Positions 43,575 through 52,185 are shown, numbered from the stretch's first letter. The stretch: DNA of 64,000 nucleotides from Nocardioides sp. BP30 (GCF_029873215.1 NZ_CP123620.1:1240001-1304000); one strand, 5' to 3'. Notes: generated from the sequence alone by a model not told the origin. A program made the numbers and translations.

Positions 43575-43958
43575 ATGCACCTGCCTCGTGCGCTCGCTGC
43601 CTTCAACCGCAAGGTGACCAACCCGCTCCAGCGACGCTGGGCGGGCCGCATCCCCGGCCACGCCATCATCGAGCACGTCGGACGCAAGTCGGGTCGGGCC
43701 TACCGCACGCCGGTCCTGTGCGTACGCCGCAGCGGCGGCTTCGCCTTCCTGGTCGGCTACGGCTTGGAGTCGGACTGGGTGCGCAACCTGCTCGCGGCGG
43801 ACGGCGGCTCGGTCGTGCACCGCGGCCGGCGCTACCGGGTGCGGGACGTCAGGCTGGTCCCGGCGCCGGCGGGGCAGGACCTGCTGCCGCGGCCGCTCCG
43901 ACTGGTCACCAGGCTCGTGCACGAGGGCAACGTGCTGACGGTGACCATCGCCGACTAG
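43575..43958 (+). CDS. Deazaflavin (F420)-dependent nitroreductase-family protein
   Basis: A 127-aa DDN-type split beta-barrel protein. It shows HAIIEHVGRKSGRAYRTPVL, FLVGYGLESDWVRNLLA and a C-terminal strand. The GRKSGRxYRTPL motif is diagnostic of the F420/F390-binding family. Such enzymes reduce quinones, aflatoxins or nitro compounds in actinobacteria. TAGAAC lies 6 nt before the ATG. It is convergent with the DUF222 gene, 8 bp apart. Confidence 0.88.
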   Translation: MHLPRALAAFNRKVTNPLQRRWAGRIPGHAIIEHVGRKSGRAYRTPVLCVRRSGGFAFLVGYGLESDWVRNLLAADGGSVVHRGRRYRVRDVRLVPAPAGQDLLPRPLRLVTRLVHEGNVLTVTIAD

Positions 43959-43966
43959 CAGCCCTC

Positions 43967-45196
43967 TCACCGGCGCAGGACCTCTCGGGCTCGGTGTCGG
44001 AAGCGGTAGCGGCCGTCGGGGAGCCTGATCGTCTCGTAGGTGGGGTCGTGGGTGCGTCTGTGGTGGTGGCCGCAGAGGAGGGAGCCGTGGGCGAGGTCGG
44101 TGTGGCCGCCGTGACTCCAGGGTTGGTCGTGGTGGGCGTCGCACCACGTAGTGGGGACGGTGCAGCCTTCGGCTCGGCAATGCTTGTCTCGTAGGGCGAG
44201 GGCCTTGCGCTGGGTTGGGGTGAAGAGTCGTCGGGTGCGGCCCAGGTCGAGGGGTTCGGAGTTGCCGCCGAGGACGGCAGGGATGATCCCGGCGGTGCAG
44301 GCCAGCCGTCGGGTCTCCCCGGTGCTGATGGGGGTGCCGTCGTCGAGCCACGCGACACCGAGGTCGGCCTGTAGCTGGTCCAGCGTCATGGTCACGACCA
44401 CGGTGGTCGCATCACCCCCGTGGGCGGGCAGGCGGGTGGGGTCGGTGTTCTCCAGGAGTTGGGCGAACGCGTGGGCGAGGAGCCGGCTGCGGGGCTGGAC
44501 CCGTCCGTCGGCTTCCAGGGCGGCTACCCGGGGTTGGGTGTAGGCCTGCAGGTAGGTCCGCAACCGGTGACCGACCGTTTCGGGCACGATGCCGTGGATC
44601 CGGGTCATCCCGTCACCGAGGTCGGTGATCGACAGCGTCGCTTTCGCCTGGGCTTGTTCTTCAAGCCGTTGGATCGCTGCGGCTTCGGCGGCTTCCGCGA
44701 CCTCAGGTGCGACGACCTCCAACAGATGCGTGGCGAGGCGGCGCAGGTCCTTGGGCCCGTGCTCACTCGCGAGGTCGCACAGGGTGACCTCTGCGTGGGT
44801 GAGGTCCTCGGGATCGAGGTCGTCGGGCAGGTCGTCCAGCCCACGGAGGATGACGCGGGCGTGCTCGAGACTGAACGCACCGCGTGCGAGCCTTGCCCGG
44901 ACCACCGGCCGACCCTCCAACTCCTGGGCGAGACGTAGCGTGGCGTGCGCGGCGGGACTCTCGACCCGGTGCTGCGCCACCAGCCAGGCCGCGACGTCGC
45001 GGGCACCGACCTCGGCGGCGACATCGTCGGCGGAGGCGATGACGCGTAGGTACAGCTCCTCGAGCCGCGTCCGGGACCGCATCAGCGCGGCAAGCACGTC
45101 CTTCTTCTCATTCGTTCCCAGGAAGATCGGGTTCGCGTCTGTGGCGTCATTGAGGGCAGCAGCGATCGTGGCGAGTGCCGCCTGGATCTGATGCAT
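43967..45196 (-). CDS. DUF222/HNH endonuclease-domain protein (13E12-like)
   Basis: A 409-aa protein. The N-terminal ~300 residues are the alpha-helical DUF222 domain (AWLVAQHRVESPAAHATLRLA, FSLEHARVILRGLDDL). A C-terminal HNH nuclease module follows: KHCRAEGCTVPTTWCDAHH, GGHTDLAHGSLLCGHHHRRTHD, with zinc-type Cys and catalytic His. The family is multi-copy in many actinobacteria and has no established role. A perfect SOS box at 45223-45240, 26 bp before the ATG, points to induction by DNA damage. No good Shine-Dalgarno is seen; GTG alternatives a few codons upstream exist. Confidence 0.88.
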   Translation of the reverse strand: MHQIQAALATIAAALNDATDANPIFLGTNEKKDVLAALMRSRTRLEELYLRVIASADDVAAEVGARDVAAWLVAQHRVESPAAHATLRLAQELEGRPVVRARLARGAFSLEHARVILRGLDDLPDDLDPEDLTHAEVTLCDLASEHGPKDLRRLATHLLEVVAPEVAEAAEAAAIQRLEEQAQAKATLSITDLGDGMTRIHGIVPETVGHRLRTYLQAYTQPRVAALEADGRVQPRSRLLAHAFAQLLENTDPTRLPAHGGDATTVVVTMTLDQLQADLGVAWLDDGTPISTGETRRLACTAGIIPAVLGGNSEPLDLGRTRRLFTPTQRKALALRDKHCRAEGCTVPTTWCDAHHDQPWSHGGHTDLAHGSLLCGHHHRRTHDPTYETIRLPDGRYRFRHRAREVLRR

Positions 45197-45222
45197 GAGG
45201 ACCACCACCGAGACGAGATCAA

Positions 45223-45240
45223 TTCGAACGCATGTTCGAA
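45223..45240 (-). promoter_or_regulatory. SOS (LexA) box upstream of the DUF222/HNH gene
   Basis: TTCGAACGCATGTTCGAA contains TCGAAC-N4-GTTCGA, the actinobacterial and Bacillus-type LexA site, as a perfect inverted repeat. Confidence 0.85.
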
Positions 45241-45441
45241 GCCTAGGTGGTCGGATGTGTGTGGTCAACCCTCTTCTCACAACCGGACCAGCGCGGAGAT
45301 CTCGTCGTACTGGATCACAGCCATGGTGGCCCGACGCAACCGTAGGGAAGGCTCCCGACCCAGCCAAGACACCGGGCCACGCTGGGACTGGCTCACGCTT
45401 TTCGTTTGTCTTTGCACCAACCCCGCGTACAGAGCGGTGTC
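45241..45441. other. Gene-free spacer upstream of the DUF222/HNH gene
   Basis: Together with the SOS box and the tandem repeat this is the largest gene-free stretch in the window (about 400 bp). It is less GC-rich than its surroundings, with runs such as CTTTTCGTTTGTCTTTGC near 45400. The short open frames across it run into the 22-bp repeat and have no family resemblance. No gene is supported. Confidence 0.5.
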
Positions 45442-45595
45442 GCAGGCCCGACTCAACCCGGACGCAGGCCCGACTCAACGCGGACGCAGGCCCGACTCAA
45501 CGCGGACGCAGGCCCGACTCAACCCGGACGCAGGCCCGACTCAACCCGGACGCAGGCCCGACTGAACGCGGACGCAGGCCCGGGTCGACGCGTGA
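45442..45595. repeat. 22-bp tandem repeat, six full units plus one degenerate
   Basis: Units begin at 45442, 45464, 45486, 45508, 45530, 45552 and 45574. Each starts GCAGGCCCGACTCAAC and then varies at one or two bases (CCCGGAC or CGCGGAC); the sixth has a C-to-G change and the seventh is degenerate. The array ends at the msrA stop. 22 is not a multiple of 3, so it is unlikely to be coding. Confidence 0.93.
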
Positions 45596-46243
45596 TCAGG
45601 CCGGGAAGGCCACCCCGGTGTTGGCGTGGCAGCGGTAGCCGTTGGGCACCCGGTCCAGGTACTGCTGGTGGTAGGGCTCGGCCGGGTAGAAGATCGGCGC
45701 CTCGCGGATCTCGGTGGTGATCGTGCCGAGGCCGCGGCGGGCGAGCTCCTCGCCGTACACCTTGGTCAGCTCGCGGGCGGTCTGCTCCTGCTCGGGGGAG
45801 AGGAAGTAGAGCGCGGAGCGGTACTGCGTGCCGACGTCGTTGCCCTGGCGCATGCCCTGGGTCGGGTCGTGCACCTCGAAGAACCGCTTCACCAGGTCGG
45901 CGTAGCTCACCACGGCGGGATCGAAGACGACCCGCACGGCTTCGGTGTGGTTGGTCAGGCCGCTGCAGACCTCCTCGTACGTCGGGTTCAGCGTGGTGCC
46001 GCCCTGGTAGCCGACGGCGGTGGCGTAGACGCCGGGGATCTGCCAGTACATCTCCTCGGCGCCCCAGAAGCAGCCGAGTCCGAAGTAGGCGACCTCGTAG
46101 CCCTCGGGGGCGCTGCCGTTCGCGGGGTCGGCGAGCAGCGGCGTGCCGAGCACGCGGTGCTTGGCGGGCAGGTCCCACTCGAGCGTGTCCCGGCCGGGGA
46201 GGGTCTTGTCAGTGGGGTAGAGAGAGGTGGGTCGTCCGAACAT
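45596..46243 (-). CDS. msrA: Peptide methionine sulfoxide reductase MsrA
   Basis: A 215-aa enzyme that reduces methionine-S-sulfoxide. The catalytic Cys58 lies in the hallmark GLGCFWGAEE. GVYATAVGYQGGTTLNPTYEEVCSG and IFYPAEPYHQQYL are further family motifs. The N-terminal extension of about 50 residues is typical of actinobacterial MsrA. ATG 46243 has a strong GAAGGAGGA Shine-Dalgarno. It is divergent from cystathionine gamma-synthase. Confidence 0.95.
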   Translation of the reverse strand: MFGRPTSLYPTDKTLPGRDTLEWDLPAKHRVLGTPLLADPANGSAPEGYEVAYFGLGCFWGAEEMYWQIPGVYATAVGYQGGTTLNPTYEEVCSGLTNHTEAVRVVFDPAVVSYADLVKRFFEVHDPTQGMRQGNDVGTQYRSALYFLSPEQEQTARELTKVYGEELARRGLGTITTEIREAPIFYPAEPYHQQYLDRVPNGYRCHANTGVAFPA

Positions 46244-46389
46244 GGTTTCCTCCTTCGGGTTCCACAGTCTCCAACACCGCACCGACGCCGTACGTTCCCG
46301 GGCTCGTCCGCCGAGGGCCCGGACCGCCATCGGCTCGGCGAGGGCGCCTCAGCGACGATCCGGACGCGAGTTCTGAGTAGGCTCGACGC

Positions 46390-47565
46390 GTGACCCACGA
46401 GCATGCACCAGCAGCGTTCGACAAGGGCCAGGGCTTCGAGACCCGCGCCATCCATGCGGGCTACGAGCCGGACCCCACCACCGGCGCCGTCAACCCTCCC
46501 ATCTACGCCTCCTCGACCTACAAGCAGGACGGCGTCGGGGGGCTGCGCGGCGGCTACGAGTACAGCCGCAGCGCCAACCCGACGCGCACCGCGCTGGAGG
46601 GCGCGCTGGCTGCGGTCGAGGAGGGCGAGCGCGGCTTCGCCTTCGCGAGCGGTCTGGCCGCCGAGGACACGCTGATCCGCGCGCTCACCCGGCCCGGTGA
46701 CCACCTCGTCATCCCCGACGACGCGTACGGCGGCACGTTCCGCCTCGTCGACAAGGTCGCCGGTCCGTGGGGTGTGGAGCACACGCCGGCCCCGGTGAGC
46801 GATCTGGACCGCGTCGCCGCGGCGATCGAGCCCGGCCGCACCAAGCTGGTGTGGGTCGAGACCCCGACCAACCCGCTGCTCAACATCGGCGACATCGCGG
46901 CGATCGCCGGCATCGCCCACGACGCCGGGGCACTGCTCGTCGTCGACAACACCTTCGCCTCGCCCTACCTGCAGCAGCCGCTCGTCCTCGGTGCCGACGT
47001 CGTCGTCCACTCGACCACCAAGTACGTCGGCGGCCACTCGGACGTGGTCGGCGGTGCCCTCGTGGTCAAGGACCTCGAGGTCGCCGAGCGGATCGGCTTC
47101 CACCAGAACGCGATGGGTGCCGTGGCCGGGCCGTTCGACGCCTTCCTGACGCACCGCGGGCTGAAGACGCTCGGCGTACGGATGGACCGGCACTGCGACA
47201 ACGCCGAGCGGATCGTCGACTTCCTGACCAGCCACCCCGCTGTCGGCGACGTCATCTACCCGGGGCTGGAGACCCACCCCGGCCACGAGGTCGCCCAGCG
47301 CCAGATGAAGCGCTTCGGCGGCATGATCAGCTTCCGCGTCCGGGCCGGGGAGGCCAAGGCGCTCGACGTCTGTGCCAACGCGCGGGTCTTCACGCTGGGG
47401 GAGTCGCTGGGCGGCGTGGAGAGCCTGATCGAGCACCCCGGCCGGATGACCCATGCCAGCGTCGCCGGAACCGAGCTCGAGGTGCCGGCCGACCTCATCC
47501 GGCTCAGCGTCGGCATCGAGACCGTCGAGGACCTCATCGGCGACCTCGAGCAGGCGCTCGGATGA
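46390..47565 (+). CDS. metB: Cystathionine gamma-synthase
   Basis: PLP enzyme that condenses an activated homoserine ester with cysteine. The 391-aa protein has PLP lysine Lys211 (VVHSTTKYVGGHSD), GGYEYSRSANPTR, ETPTNPLL and a C-terminal SLGGVESLIEHPGRMTH. Cystathionine gamma-lyase is closely related and cannot be excluded. TAGGCT at 46378-46383 is 6 nt before GTG 46390 (leaderless). The next ATG overlaps its stop codon, so it is transcribed with the AI-2E transporter and threonine ammonia-lyase. Confidence 0.9.
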   Translation: MTHEHAPAAFDKGQGFETRAIHAGYEPDPTTGAVNPPIYASSTYKQDGVGGLRGGYEYSRSANPTRTALEGALAAVEEGERGFAFASGLAAEDTLIRALTRPGDHLVIPDDAYGGTFRLVDKVAGPWGVEHTPAPVSDLDRVAAAIEPGRTKLVWVETPTNPLLNIGDIAAIAGIAHDAGALLVVDNTFASPYLQQPLVLGADVVVHSTTKYVGGHSDVVGGALVVKDLEVAERIGFHQNAMGAVAGPFDAFLTHRGLKTLGVRMDRHCDNAERIVDFLTSHPAVGDVIYPGLETHPGHEVAQRQMKRFGGMISFRVRAGEAKALDVCANARVFTLGESLGGVESLIEHPGRMTHASVAGTELEVPADLIRLSVGIETVEDLIGDLEQALG

Positions 47566-48905
47566 GCGAGGGCCCGACCGAGCAGCCCCCCGTCCCCGGT
47601 CAGGACCGCCAGCGGACGGAGAGGTTCCGCCGGGGAGAGACCGAGTCGGAGCGGCAGCGCAACGAGCGGCTCGCGGCCCGGCTCTACGCCCAGTGGGCCC
47701 AGCTGCGCGAGGAGCGGCAGGCCCAGCTGACCCCGCCGCCGATCCCGGTGGCCGCCACCTCGGGCGGTCGCAAGGTGGAGGTGCCCTACGGCATCGAGCT
47801 GGCCGCCTCCTGGGGCTGGCGGCTGCTGGTCATCGCCGCCGCCGGCTGGTGCCTGTTCAAGGTGCTCGGCTTCCTCGAGGTGGTCGTCGTCCCGGTCGTC
47901 ATCGCGATGCTCATCTCGGCGCTGGTGGTGCCGGTGGTGGCGCTGCTGCAGCGGATCGGTCTCCCGCGTGGCCTGGCGGCGTTGCTGGTCCTGATCCTGG
48001 TGATCGGCGTGGTCGGCTCGCTGCTCTTCTTCGCCGGCCACCAGGTGGCGACGGGCGCCAGCGACCTGGCCGACCAGACCGTCAAGGGCCTGGAGGAGAT
48101 CCGGCACTGGCTCAAGACCGGGCCGCTGCACGCCAGCGACAACCAGATCAACACCTGGATCGACCGGCTCCAGCACGAGGTCACCAAGGCCGGCTCCGGC
48201 GGCAACCCGCTGGGCAAGGTGACGGAGGTCGGCGGAGTCGCGGCCGACGTCCTGGCATCGCTGTTCATCGTGCTGTTCTCGACGTACTTCTTCCTCGCCG
48301 AGGGTGACAAGATCTGGGCCTGGGTGGTCAAGCTGACCCCGCGCGCGGCCCGTGAGCGCGTCGACAGCTCCGGCCGGGTGGCGTGGATCTCGCTGACCCA
48401 GTTCGTCCGCGCGACGGTGATCGTCGCGGCCGTGGACGCGATCGGCATCATGATCGTCGCGGCGATCCTGCGGGTGCCGTTCGTGGCGGCGATCGGCGTG
48501 CTCGTGTTCCTCGGCGCGTTCGTGCCGCTGATCGGTGCCACCATCGCCGGCACCGTCGCGGTGCTGGTCGCCCTGGTCGACCACGGCGTGGTCACGGCGC
48601 TCATCATGCTCGGCGGCGTGATCCTGGTGCAGCAGCTCGAGGCGCACGGCCTGCAGCCGTTCCTGATGGGCCGCTGGGTCTCGGTGCACCCGCTCGCGGT
48701 GATCATCTCCATCGCCACCGGTGTGCTGGTGGCCGGCGTGGCCGGCGCGCTCGTCGCCGTACCGCTCGCGGCGGCCCTCAACGCCGTCGGACAGCACCTG
48801 GCCGCCGACTCCTCACCTCCCGATCCGGAGGAGGACGAGGGAGCGCTGCTCACCGAGGGGGAGCAGGAGGAGCTGGAGGAGGCGGAGGAGAGCGCGCATG
48901 AGTGA
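47562..48905 (+). CDS. AI-2E (PerM) family transporter
   Basis: A 447-aa membrane protein. A charged N-terminal cytoplasmic segment (about 75 residues, Arg/Glu-rich) precedes paired hydrophobic helices in the AI-2E pattern (FLEVVVVPVVIAMLISALVVP, FLGAFVPLIGATIAG, VHPLAVIISIATGVLVAGVAGALVAVPLAA). The C-terminal tail is acidic. The family includes autoinducer-2 exporters and sodium/proton antiporters, so the substrate is open. The ATG overlaps the metB stop by 4 nt, and its end overlaps the next start by 8 nt. Confidence 0.85.
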   Translation: MSEGPTEQPPVPGQDRQRTERFRRGETESERQRNERLAARLYAQWAQLREERQAQLTPPPIPVAATSGGRKVEVPYGIELAASWGWRLLVIAAAGWCLFKVLGFLEVVVVPVVIAMLISALVVPVVALLQRIGLPRGLAALLVLILVIGVVGSLLFFAGHQVATGASDLADQTVKGLEEIRHWLKTGPLHASDNQINTWIDRLQHEVTKAGSGGNPLGKVTEVGGVAADVLASLFIVLFSTYFFLAEGDKIWAWVVKLTPRAARERVDSSGRVAWISLTQFVRATVIVAAVDAIGIMIVAAILRVPFVAAIGVLVFLGAFVPLIGATIAGTVAVLVALVDHGVVTALIMLGGVILVQQLEAHGLQPFLMGRWVSVHPLAVIISIATGVLVAGVAGALVAVPLAAALNAVGQHLAADSSPPDPEEDEGALLTEGEQEELEEAEESAHE

Positions 48906-50124
48906 CCTGAGTTCGTGCGGGGTCGAGCTCGACGACATCCGAGCCGCCCGCGAGCTCGTCCGCGGCGTCGTCATCGAGACCCCCGTCGAGACCTCGCGCT
49001 GGCTCTCCGACCTGGTCGGCGCGCCGGTGCTGCTCAAGTGCGAGAACCTGCAGCGCACCGGCTCCTTCAAGTCCCGCGGCGCCTACGTGCGCATCGCCCG
49101 GCTCACCGACGAGGAACGGGCCAAGGGCGTGGTGGCGGCCAGCGCCGGCAATCACGCCCAGGGCGTCGCGCTGGCAGCGCGCCTGACCGGCGCCAGCGCA
49201 ACCGTGTTCATGCCGGAGGGTGCGCCGATCCCCAAGGAGCGCGCCACCCGCGGGTACGGCGCCGACGTGCTCTTCGCCGGCCGGACGGTGGACGAGAGCC
49301 TCGCCGCCGCGCACGAGTACGCCGCCCGCACCGGGGCGGTGCTCATCCACCCCTTCGACCACCCGGACATCATCGCCGGCCAGGGCACCGTCGGCCTCGA
49401 GATCCTCGAGCAGGTGCCCGACGTACGGACGGTCGTCGTCCCCGCCGGCGGCGGCGGACTCATCGCCGGTGTCGCGGTGGCGATCAAGGCGCAGCGACCC
49501 GACGTGCGCGTCGTCGGCGTGCAGGCCGAGGGCGCCGCGTCGTACCCGACCTCGCTGGCGGCCGGCGGCCCGGTGCCGCTGGCAGCCATGAAGACGATGG
49601 CCGACGGCATCGCGGTGGGCCGTCCGGGCGACCTGACGTTCGCGGCGGTGCGCGATCACGTCGACGAGATCCGCACGGTCACCGAGGAGTCGATCTCGCG
49701 GGCGCTGCTCTCCCTGCTGGAGCGGGCCAAGCTGGTGGTCGAGCCCGCCGGCGCCGTCGGCATCGCTGCCCTCCTCGACGAGCCGGGCGCCTTCGAGGGC
49801 CCGGTCGCGGTGGTGCTCTCCGGCGGCAACATCGACCCGCTGCTGCTGAGCAAGGTCATCCGGCACGGTCTGGCGGCCGACGGTCGCTACCTGGTGCTGC
49901 GGGTGGTGCTCGACGACGCGCCCGGAGCGCTCGCCGGTCTGCTGGCCCTGATCGCGGAGGCGGGTGCCAACGTGGTGCACGTCAGCCACGGACGCACCGA
50001 TCCGGCGCTGAGCGTGGACCAGGTGGAGGTCCTGCTCCAGCTGGAGACCCGAGGCCTGGTGCACGCCGCCCAACTGAGGGATCGCCTGGCGGCGAGCGGG
50101 TACCGGGTCGACCCGTCCTCATGA
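48898..50124 (+). CDS. ilvA: Threonine ammonia-lyase (IlvA/TdcB type)
   Basis: Converts threonine to 2-oxobutanoate and ammonia, the first step to isoleucine. The 408-aa protein has the PLP lysine Lys58 (GSFKSRGA), SAGNHAQG, the phosphate loop PAGGGGLIAG and a C-terminal ACT-like regulatory domain (about 330-405, RVVLDDAPGALAGLLALIAEAGANV). The single ACT-like domain places it with the short allosteric enzymes. The ATG overlaps the AI-2E gene by 8 nt. Confidence 0.92.
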   Translation: MSDLSSCGVELDDIRAARELVRGVVIETPVETSRWLSDLVGAPVLLKCENLQRTGSFKSRGAYVRIARLTDEERAKGVVAASAGNHAQGVALAARLTGASATVFMPEGAPIPKERATRGYGADVLFAGRTVDESLAAAHEYAARTGAVLIHPFDHPDIIAGQGTVGLEILEQVPDVRTVVVPAGGGGLIAGVAVAIKAQRPDVRVVGVQAEGAASYPTSLAAGGPVPLAAMKTMADGIAVGRPGDLTFAAVRDHVDEIRTVTEESISRALLSLLERAKLVVEPAGAVGIAALLDEPGAFEGPVAVVLSGGNIDPLLLSKVIRHGLAADGRYLVLRVVLDDAPGALAGLLALIAEAGANVVHVSHGRTDPALSVDQVEVLLQLETRGLVHAAQLRDRLAASGYRVDPSS

Positions 50125-50214
50125 CCGGGTCTTGAAGACTGCGCGCGACTTGAACCGCTGGTAAACTCGTCTGATTGCCTGCAACACCCCGACGTCTTTC
50201 CCAGGAGTGACTCG

Positions 50215-50724
50215 ATGACGACCGAAGCACAGCACGCCGCCACGATCTGGCTCAGCAAGGGTGCCTTCGACAAGCTCACGGCCGAGCTCGAGGACAAGAA
50301 GGGTCCTCAGCGCGCCAAGATCGTCGCCGAGATCAGTGCTGCGCGCGACGAGGGCGATCTGAAGGAGAACGGCGGCTACCACGCCGCCCGCGAGGCCCAG
50401 GGTCGGCTCGAGGGCGAGATCCAGGCGCTGGAGGCGCTGCTCCGCAACGCCGACACCACCGAGCCCGGCGACGACGGCGTGGTCGGCCTCGGCAAGATCG
50501 TGACCTTCAAGTTCGACGGTGACGACGACGACGAGGCGGAGGAGCGGCTGATCGCCTCGATCGAGATGAAGGACTTCGCCGGCGGCCTGGAGATCTCCTC
50601 GGCGCAGTCGCCGATCGGTGCCGCGCTGCTCGGCGCGAGCGCGGGCGACACCGTCTCCTACGAGGGACCGAACGGTCGCGTGCTCAAGGTCGAGGTGCTC
50701 AAGGTCGTGCCGTTCGAGGACTGA
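50215..50724 (+). CDS. greA: Transcription elongation factor GreA
   Basis: Rescues backtracked RNA polymerase by stimulating transcript cleavage. The 169-aa protein has the N-terminal coiled coil with the tip acidic pair in ARDEGDLKENGGYHAAREAQ and the C-terminal FKBP-like domain (SAQSPIGAALLGASAGDTVSYEGPNG). The acidic insert GDDDDEAEE is a species-level feature. TAAACT at 50162-50167 is a candidate -10, and CAGGAGTGA is the Shine-Dalgarno. Confidence 0.95.
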   Translation: MTTEAQHAATIWLSKGAFDKLTAELEDKKGPQRAKIVAEISAARDEGDLKENGGYHAAREAQGRLEGEIQALEALLRNADTTEPGDDGVVGLGKIVTFKFDGDDDDEAEERLIASIEMKDFAGGLEISSAQSPIGAALLGASAGDTVSYEGPNGRVLKVEVLKVVPFED

Positions 50725-50735
50725 GCGCCGCTACC

Positions 50736-50775
50736 TCCGCCGAGCCTGTCGAGAGCTCTCGACACGCTCGGCGGA
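50736..50775. terminator. 40-nt palindrome after greA
   Basis: Arms 50736-50755 and 50756-50775 are complementary at 19 of 20 positions, centred on GAGAG/CTCTC. It contains CCTGTCGAG, the complement of a motif repeated in the DUF255 gene. It can act as terminator for greA and for the convergent DUF4307 gene. Confidence 0.75.
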
Positions 50776-50796
50776 CGTCATTTCGGACGTCATTTC
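50773..50796. repeat. Two tandem copies of a 12-bp unit
   Basis: GGACGTCATTTC is repeated exactly at 50773-50784 and 50785-50796, next to the greA palindrome and 17 bp from the DUF4307 stop. Its role is unknown. Confidence 0.8.
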
Positions 50797-50813
50797 GGAC
50801 CTCGTCTGGCTGC

Positions 50814-51221
50814 CTACTGCGGGTCCTGCTGGCCCTTGGCGGTGCACCCGCGCCAGTCGATCGAGGTCGCCTCGCGCTCGGTGCGCACGGTGATGGTCTG
50901 CCGCCCGGAGATCGGGGTGAAGCTGTGCTCGCCGACGGTCGAATGGTCCTCCGCGTAGGCCAGGAGCACGCAGGTCGGATGCGCGGCCGCGTCGTAGATG
51001 TGCACGTCGACCGTCACCTTGACCGCGTTCGGCCCCTGCAGCTCCCAGCTCTCCATCGAGGAGCCGACTTTGGGGTGGCTGTGCAGCCACACCGCCCACA
51101 CGAACCAGCCCACCAGCGCCGCCACGATGACGGCTCCGATGCCCAGGAAGACCGACCGGCCCCGGGCGCTGCCGCCGCCGTACCGCTGGGCGATGTGGGC
51201 GGAGGTCGGCTGCTGGTTCAC
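50814..51221 (-). CDS. DUF4307 membrane protein
   Basis: A 135-aa protein with one membrane helix (VFLGIGAVIVAALVGWFVWAVWL) and an extracytoplasmic beta-rich domain with two Cys (PTCVLLAYAEDHSTVGEHS and IDWRGCTAKG). The family is actinobacterial and often sits next to mca, as here. GTG 51221 was chosen over GTG 51227 because GAGGAT lies 6 nt before it. It is divergent from mca across 61 bp. Confidence 0.85.
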   Translation of the reverse strand: MNQQPTSAHIAQRYGGGSARGRSVFLGIGAVIVAALVGWFVWAVWLHSHPKVGSSMESWELQGPNAVKVTVDVHIYDAAAHPTCVLLAYAEDHSTVGEHSFTPISGRQTITVRTEREATSIDWRGCTAKGQQDPQ

Positions 51222-51282
51222 GGGCACATCCTCACACCCCGGCGGTCGAGGGCCGTCATCGGCCTGACCCTAGGATTCACCC

Positions 51283-52185
51283 ATGACGCAGCGCCCCCAG
51301 GCCCCGACCAAGGCCGGCCTTCGCCTCATGCACGTCCATGCCCACCCCGACGACGAGTCGAGCAAGGGCGCGGCGTCGACAGCGAGATACGTCGCCGAGG
51401 GCGTCGACGTGCACGTCGCCACCTGCACCGGGGGTGAGCGGGGCTCGATCCTGAACCCGAAGATGGACCGGCCCGGGATCTTGGAGAACATCCACGAGAT
51501 CCGCCGCCAGGAGATGGAGCGGGCCCGCGACATCCTCGGCGTCTCGCAGGACTGGCTGGGCTTCGTCGACTCCGGCTGGCCCGAGCCCGACGAGGAGGGC
51601 AACAAGCCGCCGCTGCCGGAGGGGTGCTTCGGGCTCGTCCCGGTCGAGGAGGGCGCCCGCCCGCTGATCCGGTTGATCCGCTCGTTCAAGCCGCACGTGA
51701 TGACGACGTACGACGAGAACGGCGGCTACCCGCACCCCGACCACATCCAGTGCCACAACATCTCGGTCTACGCCTTCGAGAAGGCGGCCGACCCGGCGTA
51801 CGAGCCCGAGCTGGGGCCCGCCTGGCAGGTGCTGAAGCTCTACTACCACCACGGCTTCAACCGGCCGAAGGCCGTCGCGCTGCACGAGGCGATGCTCGCG
51901 CACGGCCTGGAGTCGCACTACGGCGAGCGCCTGGAGAAGTGGACCAAGGACGACGCCTGGGACGCCCGGGTGACGACCCACGTGCCCTGCGCCGACTACT
52001 TCGGCGTGCGCGATCAGGCGCTGCTCGCGCACGCCACCCAGATCGACCCGGACAGCTGGTGGTTCGCCACGCCGCGCGAGCTGGAGAAGCAGGTGTGGCC
52101 CACGGAGGACTACGAGCTGGTGACCTCGCACGTGCCGACCTCGGTGCCCGAGGACGACCTGTTCGCTGGCATCAGCGTGGGCTGA
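51283..52185 (+). CDS. mca: Mycothiol S-conjugate amidase
   Basis: Cleaves mycothiol adducts to release mercapturic acids and glucosaminyl-inositol, part of the actinobacterial detoxification pathway. The 300-aa LmbE-like zinc enzyme has HVHAHPDDESSKG (zinc His21 and Asp24), TCTGGERGS, and DENGGYPHPDHI (third zinc His). The MshB paralogue shares the fold, but the length and the PEDDLFAGI end fit Mca. Leaderless start: TAGGAT at 51271-51276 lies 6 nt before the ATG. Its last 76 bp overlap the convergent MFS gene. Confidence 0.93.
   Translation: MTQRPQAPTKAGLRLMHVHAHPDDESSKGAASTARYVAEGVDVHVATCTGGERGSILNPKMDRPGILENIHEIRRQEMERARDILGVSQDWLGFVDSGWPEPDEEGNKPPLPEGCFGLVPVEEGARPLIRLIRSFKPHVMTTYDENGGYPHPDHIQCHNISVYAFEKAADPAYEPELGPAWQVLKLYYHHGFNRPKAVALHEAMLAHGLESHYGERLEKWTKDDAWDARVTTHVPCADYFGVRDQALLAHATQIDPDSWWFATPRELEKQVWPTEDYELVTSHVPTSVPEDDLFAGISVG

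Noticed and set aside
43967..45196. Homing endonuclease or mobile element
   Set aside because: No intron, intein, inverted terminal repeats or target duplication are visible; DUF222/HNH proteins are ordinary chromosomal genes in actinobacteria.
45442..45595. CRISPR array
   Set aside because: The repeats are directly adjacent with no spacers, and no cas genes are near.
45191..45638. Open frames running through the 22-bp repeat array
   Set aside because: The 22-bp period shifts frame every unit, giving the same repetitive peptide in all three frames. No start signal or family similarity is present.
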